In this document: positions 11,660-22,200 of the stretch, piece after piece
Position numbering within the stretch: position 1 is the stretch's first letter
Layout of the letters: each line of letters starts with the position of its first letter
Origin: Mesorhabditis belari
Lineage: Eukaryota > Nematoda > Chromadorea > Rhabditida > Rhabditidae
Reading direction: 5' to 3'
NCBI GenBank assembly: GCA_958450365.1
Contig: CAUEEP010000924.1
Coordinates: forward strand, 558,001 to 622,000
Length of the DNA: 64,000 nt
Program-made: the position numbers and the translations under genes
Notes under the pieces: generated by a model
What the model saw: only the letters and a program-made list of their open reading frames with translations
Told to the model about the DNA's origin: nothing
Database searches by the model: none

Positions 11660-11703
11660 TTTGTATGCAGTTTGTATGCAGTTTGTATGCAGTTTGTATG
11701 CAG
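11660..11703. repeat. Tandem repeat, 11-bp unit x4
   Basis: Four uninterrupted copies of TTTGTATGCAG. This is a short minisatellite with no associated gene. Confidence 0.9.
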
Positions 11704-13042
11704 AATTTTCTTGGGTTCATTTGGAAAACGTGTCACCGATCCAATCCCAGCCCAGTTCTACTTGATACGAAAGCTACAAATTTCCTAATCCTTAACATAT
11801 TAAGAGATCCGTCGATGGTTAGTTCTTAAGTTGCTTTCTAAAACGTATTAGCTTTATCGTAATCTTCAATTCTACCGTCTACCGTAACCTTACCGCCGGT
11901 TTGGTTGAAACCAAATTCAGAGAGAGAAGGGACCAAATTTAGAGAGATAAGGAACCAGAATTCAAGAGATAAGGAACCAGATTTAGAGATATTTAGAGAA
12001 TCTTGCTTTATTCCTTCACCTCATACTCAAAAACATCGACAAAAACTCGCCTTTCAATTCTTCATTATCCCCAAAAAAAAGTAGCCACACTTTTCTATTC
12101 TTAATGTCTTTTTTTCTTGAATTTTTCCGAAACCAAAAGTGCGCCGAAAAGGGGGAAAATGAAGCTCCGCGCCGGATCAATTTTCCCATGCTTTGTGGTT
12201 CGAAAGAAAAGCCGGCCAACGGATTTCTCTTTTCAGTAGCTTCTCAATAGGTTAAGGAACGAATAAATTTATACTATGGAGAAAATTGTAAGGTGAAATT
12301 GGCTGGCTGAAAAGTTACAACGAGGAACTCTTTTCTGGGTAATTTTGCCCAACCATGTATAATATTCACGGGTTACGTGAGCTATTTTTAGTTAAATGGG
12401 AATAAATGGGAATGAAGTCATGGGAGTGGAGTTGGTTACACGAATTGGTGATGATCCTGATTACTCTAATTAGTAAACGGAACCGAGTTGCTGATCTGAA
12501 ATTTAAAAATCGTAACCTGTTTGTTCGTAGCCTGTTTTCCACCACAATAGTGCAAATTGAAGGTCCGGATCGACATTTTGAAAGGTTTACGCACAATCGT
12601 ATGGTTTGAAGAAAGTTCTTACATACTTTTAACTTTTTTTCAATTTAAAATCACCTTGGTTTTGATCTTGTCTTTACTCCAGTCTTCCATTTGTTTCTTA
12701 ATCTCTTTTGTAATAAATAATAGGAAAGTAATCTGATTCAAGGTTGACTCTTGAAACCGAAAAATCTAGAAAACTGAAGAAACCGAAAAATCTAGAAAAA
12801 AAGAAACCGAGGATTTGGTGAGCGGTGGTGGCCGAGTGGTAGTTTTAAGTTTTTTCAAACTATTTCTCATAAAAAATGTTTACTTTGAATTATTAACATT
12901 GAACAATAAGCATTAAAATTTAAAACATCAAGTTCTCGCGATATTGACGAGACCTGGTTGACCTTTCCTTGTAAGAAAAAAATTTAATGTTATCAGATGC
13001 TTATGGCTAGTTGGTAGTGGGATTTAATTAGCTTCTATCTAG
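11704..13042. other. Intergenic, no gene seen
   Basis: AT-rich. It contains short runs with GAGAGATAAGGAACCAG (about 11920-11995), a lone tRNA-like A-box sequence near 12825 with no matching B box, and at 12980-13040 sequence identical to intron 1 of the kinase gene just before its mariner insertion (about 19800-19843). Confidence 0.4.
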
Positions 13043-13906
13043 GCCAGCGGTGATCAAATATGTCATGTGGTATAATGATGACGGCACTACGAAGCAGAAT
13101 GCGATGCGTTGCAAAAATGTGACCATCCAAATATCGTTCATTTGATTCGAATTCACAAGGTCGAAAATCGACTAGAACTTGTGCTCTTGTAGGAACTCAT
13201 GAAGCATGACCTGACGAATATCCGGTCCCGGTGGCAAATTGTCGAGTGCAATAGAAGAAGTGAAGAGAAATACCCAAATTTGTCGGAGCTAGTGAATTTA
13301 GGCATCTCATCTTCAAGATATTTATCCTATGTCGTTTGGGAGCTGATAGAAAGAAGGTTTGTTCAGAGCTCTTTGACCTTTACTCGGAAAAAAGGCTAAA
13401 TGGATGAAAGTGGGTCACTGAGTTAACTAAGTTTAAACTTTCTGAAGCATAAAAACCCCCATTTGCGGGTCTGTATGGTCAGAGTACGAAGCTGATGGCG
13501 AATTTCGTTATCATTTCTTTCTCTACAGCTTTTTCGAAGGTGATGTCACAGAATTGGCAGCACCAAACTGCGAACCGAATCTGCAGCAAATAATCACAAC
13601 GTAATAAGTTAATGCAATAGGCATCAATCTTTTTAGGTGCACGAATTTTGACCGACGATCGAGACCCAAAGCCGACGAAGTCTGTCAACAATTAGCAGCT
13701 CTTCCCCGGGTTAGTTACTCATAAAGTCGCTTTCATCGAACTTTCTAGCTTGAACATCAGGATATCCAGCCGACGATCGTCGAGTCGAGTCAAGTCTTGA
13801 ATCGACCAATTGGTTTTGATGATACCGATGAGCGACAACCAATTAGCGGGACACCTTCTTTTGACCTCTTCATTCCAGCTGTGACGACCATCAGCAATTC
13901 CTATTA
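13043..13906 (+). pseudogene. Kinase-gene fragment, pseudogene copy 2
   Basis: Matches exons 2, 5, 6, 7 and the start of exon 8 of the kinase-lectin gene. Visible blocks are the lysine strand (AVIKYVMWYND), KCDHPNIVHLIRIHKVEN, YVVWELIERR, WSEYEADGEFRYHFF and the subdomain XI block. A 7-base deletion after the lysine strand (TGATGACGGCAC against TGATGAGTCTCGACGGCAC) shifts the frame. The HRD/DFG exons are deleted and a stop lies at about 13190. It lacks the mariner and the MITE found in the intact gene, so it preserves the empty sites of both. It joins repeat sequence at about 13907. Confidence 0.85.
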
Positions 13907-14115
13907 ACCTATTATACAAATTGTTAATCGTTTTCTTTACGTACAAAGTTTTAGATAGCTTGGTGGTCAAAAAAAGTGGCATACATCTTATCGGACTGAC
14001 CCCGGTTGCTCGCTTTGCAAAAACTGCCCAATCCACTGAAAGAAAGAAAAGCTCAAACTTTTGTAAATAAATATTCGCATCTTGATTATTCTTAGAAAAC
14101 TTTATCTGATGTATA

Positions 14116-15412
14116 CAGGGTCCGAGAAAAGTATTGCCGCGTCTCTTTGAACTAACTTTTATGCGATTTGAAAGTATCCTTTTACGTTGTGTAAAACATG
14201 AATTTTGTCCAGTTTTTTTCCTCTTTTAAATGGTGCATAGCATTCAATGTGTATTTTTAGAATGCAAGCTTAGAAATGCAAGCCCTCATCGAGAAGCGAT
14301 CGCTATGCTTTTGAAAGCCGGAGGGCCGAAGGCGGCCATCTCGCGAAAGCTCAAAACCAACATCAGGACTGTTCAACGGCTTGCCAAACAATTGCAAGAG
14401 AAAGGAAACGCCAAGGAGAAGCCGAGAAAAGGAAGACCTCGATCGGTGAACACGCCAAACATCCGGAAGCTCATCAAACAGCGAATTGACCGAAACGACG
14501 AGCAATGGCTTAGGAAAAATGGCCAAGGAGCTGAAAATCTCGGATTGGTCGGTTCGGAACATTGTGAAAAAGGAGCTGGGACTTCGTAGTTATCGTCTGC
14601 GACAAGGCCAGTTTCTTACCGATGATGCGAAATTCAATCGAGTTCAAAAAGCTAAGCGGCTTCTTTGTTTTTTTTAAGACGGCACGCATCGAGGACCTCT
14701 TGTGGTCAGATGAGAAAATTTTTACCATCGAAGTGGCCCACAATTCCCAAAATCATCGTCAACTGATGTCACCGGTCCAGAAGAACACTTTGAAGCGGAA
14801 AATCCGGACACGGGGTCTTTTTCCGAAAGGATTGATGGTTTGGGGAGGAGTGACTGCGGATTCGAAGACTCAGCTTGTTTTCATCGACAAGAGTTGCAAA
14901 GTCAATCCCCAGTTTAACCAAGATCAGATTATCAAAAATGCTGTGATCCCCTGGAGTCGAAAAAACCCTAACATGACCTTCCAGCAGGACTGGGCCCCGG
15001 CCCATGGAGCGAAAGCCACCATGGACCTGATTCGGCGCGAATTGCCCTCTAATTTCACGAAAGAAGACTGGCCCAGCAACTCGCCGGACCTCAACCCTTG
15101 GGATTTTCCAGTATGGGGCTTCTTAGAGGAACGTTTGAGGCATAAGAAAATCGCAAATCTTGGTGAGCTCGAGAGGGAATTGATCGCTGCCTGGAACGAT
15201 ATTGATACCAACTACCTCCGTGCCACCGTCGGCTCAGTGATCACGCGTCTGAAAGCCTGTATCAAAGCCAAGGAGTTCAATTTCGAACACTTGTTATAAA
15301 TTTGAATTTTTGCTCTTTTATCTGTTATTTTTTTCAATAAATATGTTAAAAGCTCAAATTTGAAAAAAGATTATGATGGTTGGAAAAACAACAATACTTT
15401 TCTCGGACCCTG
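14116..15412 (+). mobile_element. maT-type (DD37D) Tc1/mariner element A
   Basis: Bounded by inverted ends CAGGGTCCGAGAAAAGTATT and flanked by TA on both sides. A second, inverted copy lies at 24283-25542. Full length is 1297 bp, with one transposase gene on the plus strand. The spacing of the catalytic residues (37 residues between the last two aspartates) places it in the maT/DD37D group. Confidence 0.9.
14230..15299 (+). pseudogene. maT transposase of element A, frameshifted
   Basis: The N-terminal part carries a helix-turn-helix (SRKLKTNIRTVQRLAKQL), the linker KGRPRSVNTPN and a second helix-turn-helix (LKISDWSVRNIVKKELGL). The catalytic part shows LLWSDEKIFTIE (first D), MTFQQDWAPAH (second D) and SPDLNPWDF (third D), then a normal C-terminus to a stop at 15299. 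The first D of the triad is intact. The reading frame breaks twice: near 14500 (element B keeps NDERSLGKMAKEL here) and near 14650-14680. The protein is therefore not made whole unless frameshifting occurs. Element B is broken at different positions, so the ancestor was probably intact. Confidence 0.85.
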
Positions 15413-16378
15413 TACAACTTTTAAAATAATCCAACATTGGTGCCAATTTCATTTCACAAACAAGTTCAAATCTAGCAATTCCATTCAATTTTTGTTTCGA
15501 TTTTTGGTTTCATCGCTTGGATTGAAATCAAATATTTAACGATTAAAATCGATACATAATTCTGATGAACCTAAAGTTATTCAAGAACAATGAAGCAATT
15601 TCTCATCCTTGTTTCCAGCCACATTAGCTTTACTAACAATAAGTGATAATAGAAGGTCCGGGTAAACATTCCAAAAGCCTGACTCGCAATCAAACGATTA
15701 GAAGAATGTTCTTACATGCTCTTCTTTTAATTTCTTTTTAATTTAAAATCACCTTGATTTTGATCTTATCTTTACTCCAGTCTTCCATTTGTTTTGTGGT
15801 CAAGTGTTATCAGTCTATTTCTCGAATGCGTCCGCAACGCTGACAAATCCGTTGACTAAGCAGCGACATATTATCACATAAATTCCGATAACCCCCTCAT
15901 CAAGTAGCTATTTTTTGGTTTTAGTAATCTTTGAGGGGTTTGGGCGGAGACTTTGTGAAATTGTTCAGTTATTTAGTGGGAGAATGTTTCATGTTTCGTA
16001 TTCAGTTTCTGGGATCAATTTCGATCTGGCAAAGTCGATCTCATAGTCACCCCGGTTGTGTTTACTTGGTACAATATTGCCTACAATACTTTGGCTTATC
16101 CATTTGAATACAAAGTAAGAGATTGTCTAAAGCTACTTTTCATGCTGTTTTCTAAAACATGTCCATGTACATGTAATCTACTGTAATCTTATCGCCAGTT
16201 CAGTTAAATCGACTCTTGAAATTTCTTCATCTTACACTCAAAACCATGAAAAAACCTTTGCTTTCCAATTTTTCTTCTTCTAGCCTCTTAAGCATTCTTT
16301 TGAATTCATGACACAGAAAGACTTCCTCTTTAACTTTTCATAATCTAGAAAACACTGAAAACAGAAAGCCAGATGATA
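15413..16378. other. Intergenic/5' flank of the CTLD gene
   Basis: Contains the repeat copy described for 11008-11620 (about 15490-15900). Nothing else coding is seen before the CTLD start at 16379. Confidence 0.45.
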
Positions 16379-18270
16379 ATGAGACACTCGACAATCTACA
16401 TGACAATCTTTCTCGTTTTGGGAGCTGCAGCTCCGACATCTGATTCAAATGAGATGTGAGTGTTTATGTTTTAAAGGATCTAGTCAATAAACTAACCAGT
16501 ATTTAACAGTAAGCAACTAGATCTATTTAAACTTTCACAATTTTTCATAGCCAAATTCTTCGATCATTGTGAGTTGATCTTGCTCTGGTCAGACTACCTT
16601 TGAGGGAAATCTTTTTGTTGAAAAAAGTACCTAATACTCCCTGGCCTTTCCTAATTTTTTTGTTATCATCGAGTAGTCGAGGGCCAAATGCAGGTGAGTT
16701 TGGCCATTTCTGTGTAAAATGACCAATTTTTTTGATAAAATGCGATTTTAAAAAAATCTACAAGACGGATTTTGATAATTGATAAGATAAAGCATGAAAA
16801 CCACATGTATCAAAAGCAAAAGTAATTTTGATTTTATTACCAAAAACTCGTTATTAGGCGGTGAACTGAGCCCACAAATCGACGCGGTGCAGGGGAAGAT
16901 TGAGTTATCGAGTGGAGAAATGTGAGTCGGAAAAGTTTAAATCATAAAGTTTAGATTTTAGTGATGAGCTGAAAAAAAGGGTCGACAATTTGGAGAGCTT
17001 AAATGTAGAAAAGAAGAAAGAGAAGTGATTTTATTTGAAGGCTCTTTAATCCTATCAATAGCCTATCAATTCTTCGATCATTTTCAGTAGCAAACTTCAA
17101 TCAAGAGTTGAGGCTTTAGAGACAAAAATGGAAGAGATCTCGAGCTCAAAATCGAATCATAAGTAAGAAAAGAAGTTTCAACTCACCAAAAAATCAGCAT
17201 TAATTCAATCTATTTCATCTATTTCAACCTTGCGAATTTTAACTGTGCTTAACTACGTAATTATTCAACTTTATAGGAAAAAGTCCTCCTCATTGTTCCA
17301 CATCATCCAATGTGGAGGATGGAGCCACTTCAATGGTTCTTGTTATCAAGCCTCTTTTCTCCGAAATGTAGGTTTATCGCGTTTCGGAAAACTATCTTGT
17401 TCAACATAGATTCGGACAAACCATTTTAAAGCTATTGCATAAATCCGATATCTTGTCTACTACAGTAAGCTGAATGAAAGTGTTTGAGTGTTGATGAGAA
17501 AAGATATTTATTGTCAGTCTTGTTCTGATGATGCATAACTTAAGACTTAGAAATTAGCTTCTGACTTTTCCAGCCATTTCAACGAGAAGCCACATTTGAT
17601 GAAGCTGAGCGCGTGTGCAGAAATCTAGCTCCAGGAGCCGATTTGATCTCGATTCACAGCAAAGAAGAACAGCGCTTTGTTCACGGTAAATTGAATGCGA
17701 ATTGTAAAGGGAGATAAATTTCAGAGCTCGTTGTTGAAAAGAGTCATAACTGCTGGATTGGATTGAGGGTAATTTTTACTCAATTAAAACATAAACCCAA
17801 TTCCAAAGGCAATTTTTCGGAACAGGCCATGTTAGGCTTTGTGTGTGGTCTGGCTCATGACCTTACCTGACTTATAAGCCCTAGGCCGGTGTGAGTGCCT
17901 TTGGTCTTCAAACTTTCCTTTGATCATCAGGCTATTCCTAACTCTCCCATTAAGCACACCGCAAACAAATGGATTTGGAATGACGGAACGGAGGTAGATT
18001 ACACAAATTGGGATGTTGAAGAACCGTCGAATGATCATATGGAGAAATGGGTTCACGTGAGTTTTGACAAAGATTGAAAGTCTAACAAATTTTCTTAGAA
18101 AGTTTACAGATTAAGATCTTTCTGTATAAAACCATGCAAGCTTTTTTGAAGTTCGTTTTGTCTCTGAAGAAAAACTTTAGATGAGACCAAATGGTGGAAA
18201 ATGGAATAACGTGAAAAAAGACTATAAAGCTCTCATTGGATGCAAGAAACCCGTTGGCAAATTGGCTTAA
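16379..18270 (+). CDS. Secreted coiled-coil C-type lectin domain protein
   Basis: Ten exons stay in phase: 16379-16455, 16674-16693, 16858-16921, 16962-17024, 17088-17162, 17277-17367, 17574-17685, 17725-17768, 17931-18056 and 18181-18270, giving 253 residues. ATG at 16379 opens a signal peptide (MTIFLVLGAAAPTS). Residues of about 45-95 form heptad coiled coils (ELKKRVDNLESL, LQSRVEALETKMEEI), which suggests oligomer formation. The CTLD follows: CGGWSHFNGSCYQ, DEAERVC, DLISIHSKEE, NCWIGLR, WIWNDGT, NWDVEEPSN and the last cysteine in ALIGC. Exon 2 is a microexon whose acceptor is uncertain (two in-phase choices). From intron 5 onward the gene, introns included, is closely similar to the lectin part of the kinase gene at 24020-26490. 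Confidence 0.85.
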
Positions 18271-18654
18271 ATCGCTTAGAAACCAATAAAATCTTTTGAA
18301 TGTGCTTCTATTTTTTTCAGTCTACGTCACTCCTACTTGACGTTTTATTTTTCTTCAAAAGAGTTGATCAATTGAGAAATGATCCCCTGGTGAATATTTT
18401 AGCATTTTCCGCAAAAGATCGCTTACAAGCTGAGGCGAGAAAATAACAGAAAGTGTAAAAGAGATCTCAGAACAGAAGGTGGCGGAAAAGCTTTTATTTT
18501 ATGGATTAAACGGTCTAACCATTACTTTCTATATTTTTGTGTTGTGAGCTTTAGCATTCGAACATTCGCACTTTAGCATTCGCAAAGCATTGGCAAATCA
18601 AAAGGTAGCTTACAAGCTAAGGCGAGAAAATTGAGCAGATCTAGAGCGAAGCGC

Positions 18655-19200
18655 AGTTGAATACTGCAAGAAAAGCTTTGAATAATTTCTTAAACTCTTT
18701 TGTTTGAAAAGATTGAAAACCTATGTATAAGATGATGGAAATTGAGATTGAACAAATCTAGAGCGAAGCGTTTGATTGCTGAATTTGAAGGAAAACAAAC
18801 TTTTTTTTAACTTTTTCAGATTTCCTTAAGACATTTTAAACTGAAACCTCCACAAATGAGAAAAGGTCAGTTAGTTCAATCAATCAATCAGCCACCCCTC
18901 TTTCTCTGTTTATTGAGTTCTCAGGTGTTGGCCAAAGATGTCACCTGTTAGAAAAGGAAAGCTTGAGAGAAGCTACTTTTGGACTTAGACAAGGTTTTGA
19001 GTTAAGATTTTCCGATTTCTTTTCCAAAATCCCCATAAAATCAACCTTGAATCAGACTATTTTCCTTCAAATTTGGCGATCAAACGCTTCTCTCTAGATT
19101 TGTTCAATCTCAATTTCCACCATCTTATACATATCTTTTCAATCTTACAAAAGAGATTAAGAAACTATTCAAAGCTTTTCTTGCAGTATCCAAACTTTTC
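18655..19200. repeat. Foldback repeat with ~125-bp inverted arms
   Basis: The stretch 18655-18780 (with CTGCAAGAAAAGCTTTGAAT and TAAGATGATGGAAATTGAGA) is the reverse complement, with few differences, of 19078-19200. The spacer is about 300 bp. It lies between the CTLD gene and the kinase start. A MITE is likely; a transcript through it could form a long hairpin. Confidence 0.7.
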
Positions 19201-19234
19201 AGATTTTTTTTATTTAATGTACTATATGTGATGA

Positions 19235-22200
19235 ATGTCCGGATATCCAGAGGAATCGATTGGCAATGGAACCTATGGACAAGTCTTTCAACTCGTTGGA
19301 CACGACCCGTTGGTTTTCAGCCTAAATTTGGATACTCATAGAGACTTTAGATGAATTGATGATAACGATTAATTAACAAAATTTTGCCCAACTCTATGCT
19401 TTTTTTGAACTAACAAGTGAAGGTCAATAGGGTGTCGTGACCAAATGACACGAGCCATATACGAGTTGACGCAGGATTTTGCGCTGATTTCGAATCTGAT
19501 TTCCTTTTTTTGCAACGCCGAACTCTGTCAAAAATTTTAAAATTAAAAATTTTTATTTAAATTAGGAAAAAAGACCCAAGGAAAACATCCCCCCTTTTTC
19601 AAAAAGATTTTCCTTAGGTTTTTATTATGTGGTGGGGGGGGTGGGGGGGGGTTTTTTTTTTAAAAAAATAATATAAAATAAAATTTATAATTAAAATAAA
19701 AAAAAAAAAAAAAGAGAAATAAAAAAAAAAAAAAGGGGGGTAGGGAAGGGCAGAGACAGGGGGCCACAAAAAAAAAAAAAAAAAAAAAAAAATGATCAGA
19801 TGCTTATGGCTAGTTGGTAGTAGGATTTAATTAGCTTCAAATAGGTTGTCCCATAAAAAATTGCCGTTTTTCAAAAATTTTTATTTTCAACACAAAATAA
19901 AATGTAACAACGTAGATCATACAATATATTTTCCATGATTATTATAGACATTTAACCAACGTTTTGGTAACTTTTCAAGTCCCCGCTTGTGAAAATCGGG
20001 TTGTCGTGAAAGAAAGTAGTCCTCCAATTCGTCCTTGAGGTCACCTTGGTTGTTGAATTGCTTGCCTCGAAGGAAATCCTTTAGCGACAAAAATAAGTAA
20101 TAATCAGAAGGAGCAATATCCGGGCTATAAGCGGGATGTGAAAGTACATTCCAGTGCAAATTGTTTTCCATAAAATTCTTCGATTTGCTCGATTTGTGAG
20201 AAGGAGCGTTGTCTTCAAGCACAAAAGCGGGACCATTCCATTCATTCTGATAGAGCAATCGGAGAATTTTCTGCTCCAATTTGTGGCATATGGCGTATAT
20301 AAACATCACTGTTAAAAGTTTGACCCTTCTGGAGGAGCTCCCAAAAAGTATGCCAGAGCAACACCAATAGACACACAGAAGTCGCTTATTCCCATGAATA
20401 TTTCGTTTTGGCACCACTTTTCCCAACCATTGTCGTTTCAACACTCGACTATCATAGAAGATCCACGATTGATCATGAGTCACTATATTGGAAAGAGGAT
20501 GCTGACCGCATCGATATTCGTTCAGTAGTTGACGGCATGACCGCGCTCTCTGGTCCTTAATCGAATTGTTCAGTTGATAGGGAATTTGCCGCTGTTTCAA
20601 CCACTTTCTTCTGGTTTTTTTGAGCCAACGCCATACTGTCATTCTTCCGCAATAGTCTTGTGCCAAAATCCGAGTCGATCCTTCGAGATTTTGCCGGAGT
20701 CGGCGCCTCAACGTCTGTCGATTCACTTTTCTGGAACGACCGCTTCCTCGCTTTCGTGTGAGCCTTTTCGGAACTTCTGAAACCACCATCGTGCAGTCCT
20801 TTCCTTGACGATTGTTGCTCCATAAAAAGAATTGATTTCTCTCGTTGCTTTGGCCGCTGAAATCCTCTTCAAATATCGTTCATTCAGGTGTTGATCGCCA
20901 TTTGATCGATCGCAACTTTTTCTGTTTTTGGTTTCTAAAAAAGAAAATTTAGCACATAAAACTAGAATTGTAAAGCAGTATAATAAAAAAAACAGAAAGA
21001 GAAAGTGTTAATTTGACGCTGAATACGAATCAAATAAAAAAAACGGCAATTTTTTATGGGACAACCGAATATCTAGGTCAGCGGTGATCAAATATGTCAT
21101 GTGGTATAATGATGAGTCTCGACGGCACTACGAAGCAGAATGCGATGCGTTGCAAAAATGTGACCATCCAAATATCGTTCATTTGATTCGGATTCACAAG
21201 GTCGAAAATTCGACTAGACTCGGCCTCGTAATGGAGTATTGTGATCGAGGATCGCTGAAAACATGTTTGTTCTTTCAGATTTCAAAGACCAATCCGATTC
21301 TTTAGTGATCCTTAATCCGACCATCATTTCCACCATTCGCTCAGTCATCTCGTGGAGCCAACAACTCTTTGGAGCACTCGATTACATGTACCAAACTTTC
21401 AATATCATCCATCGTGATATCAAACCTACCAAGTTGGTCTATCGGTTGATGTTTATTTAAGAAGACAATTGTGATTAAATGTTCTGATCAGTTTAACAAC
21501 CACTAGTCGAATTTTTAACTTTAGCCATTCATTGAAGCATCGTGTGTTGTTGCGTGCTAAGCTTTTGCGTTTAAGGTAGCACGTTTGGCGAACATTCAAC
21601 TTCAAACGGAAATTCATAGTTTATGTGTATTTAGTATCTTCGTCACAAATGATTTCACTTTGAAAGTCGGCGATTTCGGATTGGCAAAGGTGGCGGTTGA
21701 GACGATGAGCGGGACTTTTATTGGAAGCTATCGATATATGAGTCCGACAAGACCTGACTACGATGCTCGGGTTTGTTAGACTCACTTTGGTCCCTAACAC
21801 CAGTAGATCTACATTTGTCTAAACTGTCTAAACCCAAATTTGTCGGAGCTAGTAAATTTAGGCATCTCATCTTCATGATATTTATGCTATGGGCCTTGTC
21901 GTTTGGGAGCTGATAGAAAGAAGGTTTGTTTCGAGCTTTTTGAGCTTTACTCGGAAGAAAGACTAAATGCAAGAAAGTGGGTCACTGAGTTAACTAACCA
22001 GGGAACCTGCCGAAGTTACCCGTGAGTTACAATATGAGGTAGGTGCCAAAAGAAAGGCCTGAAAATGTACGTTCAGAAACCGTTTTCAAATCGGCAAAAC
22101 GCACAAAGTTACAGCCATTTGAATTTCGAACAAATGAAGGCTTTTCTCGAATTTCTGGCACGTTTTGCCGTTTTGCCGATTAGCGGTTTTTGAAAACAGT

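Noticed and set aside
12820..12860. Possible tRNA (TGGCCGAGTGGTAG, leucine/serine-like A box)
   Set aside because: No B box or matching acceptor stem follows; only a chance or relic A-box sequence.
14257..14562. 101-codon minus-strand frame in element A
   Set aside because: Shadow of the transposase helix-turn-helix coding sequence on the other strand.
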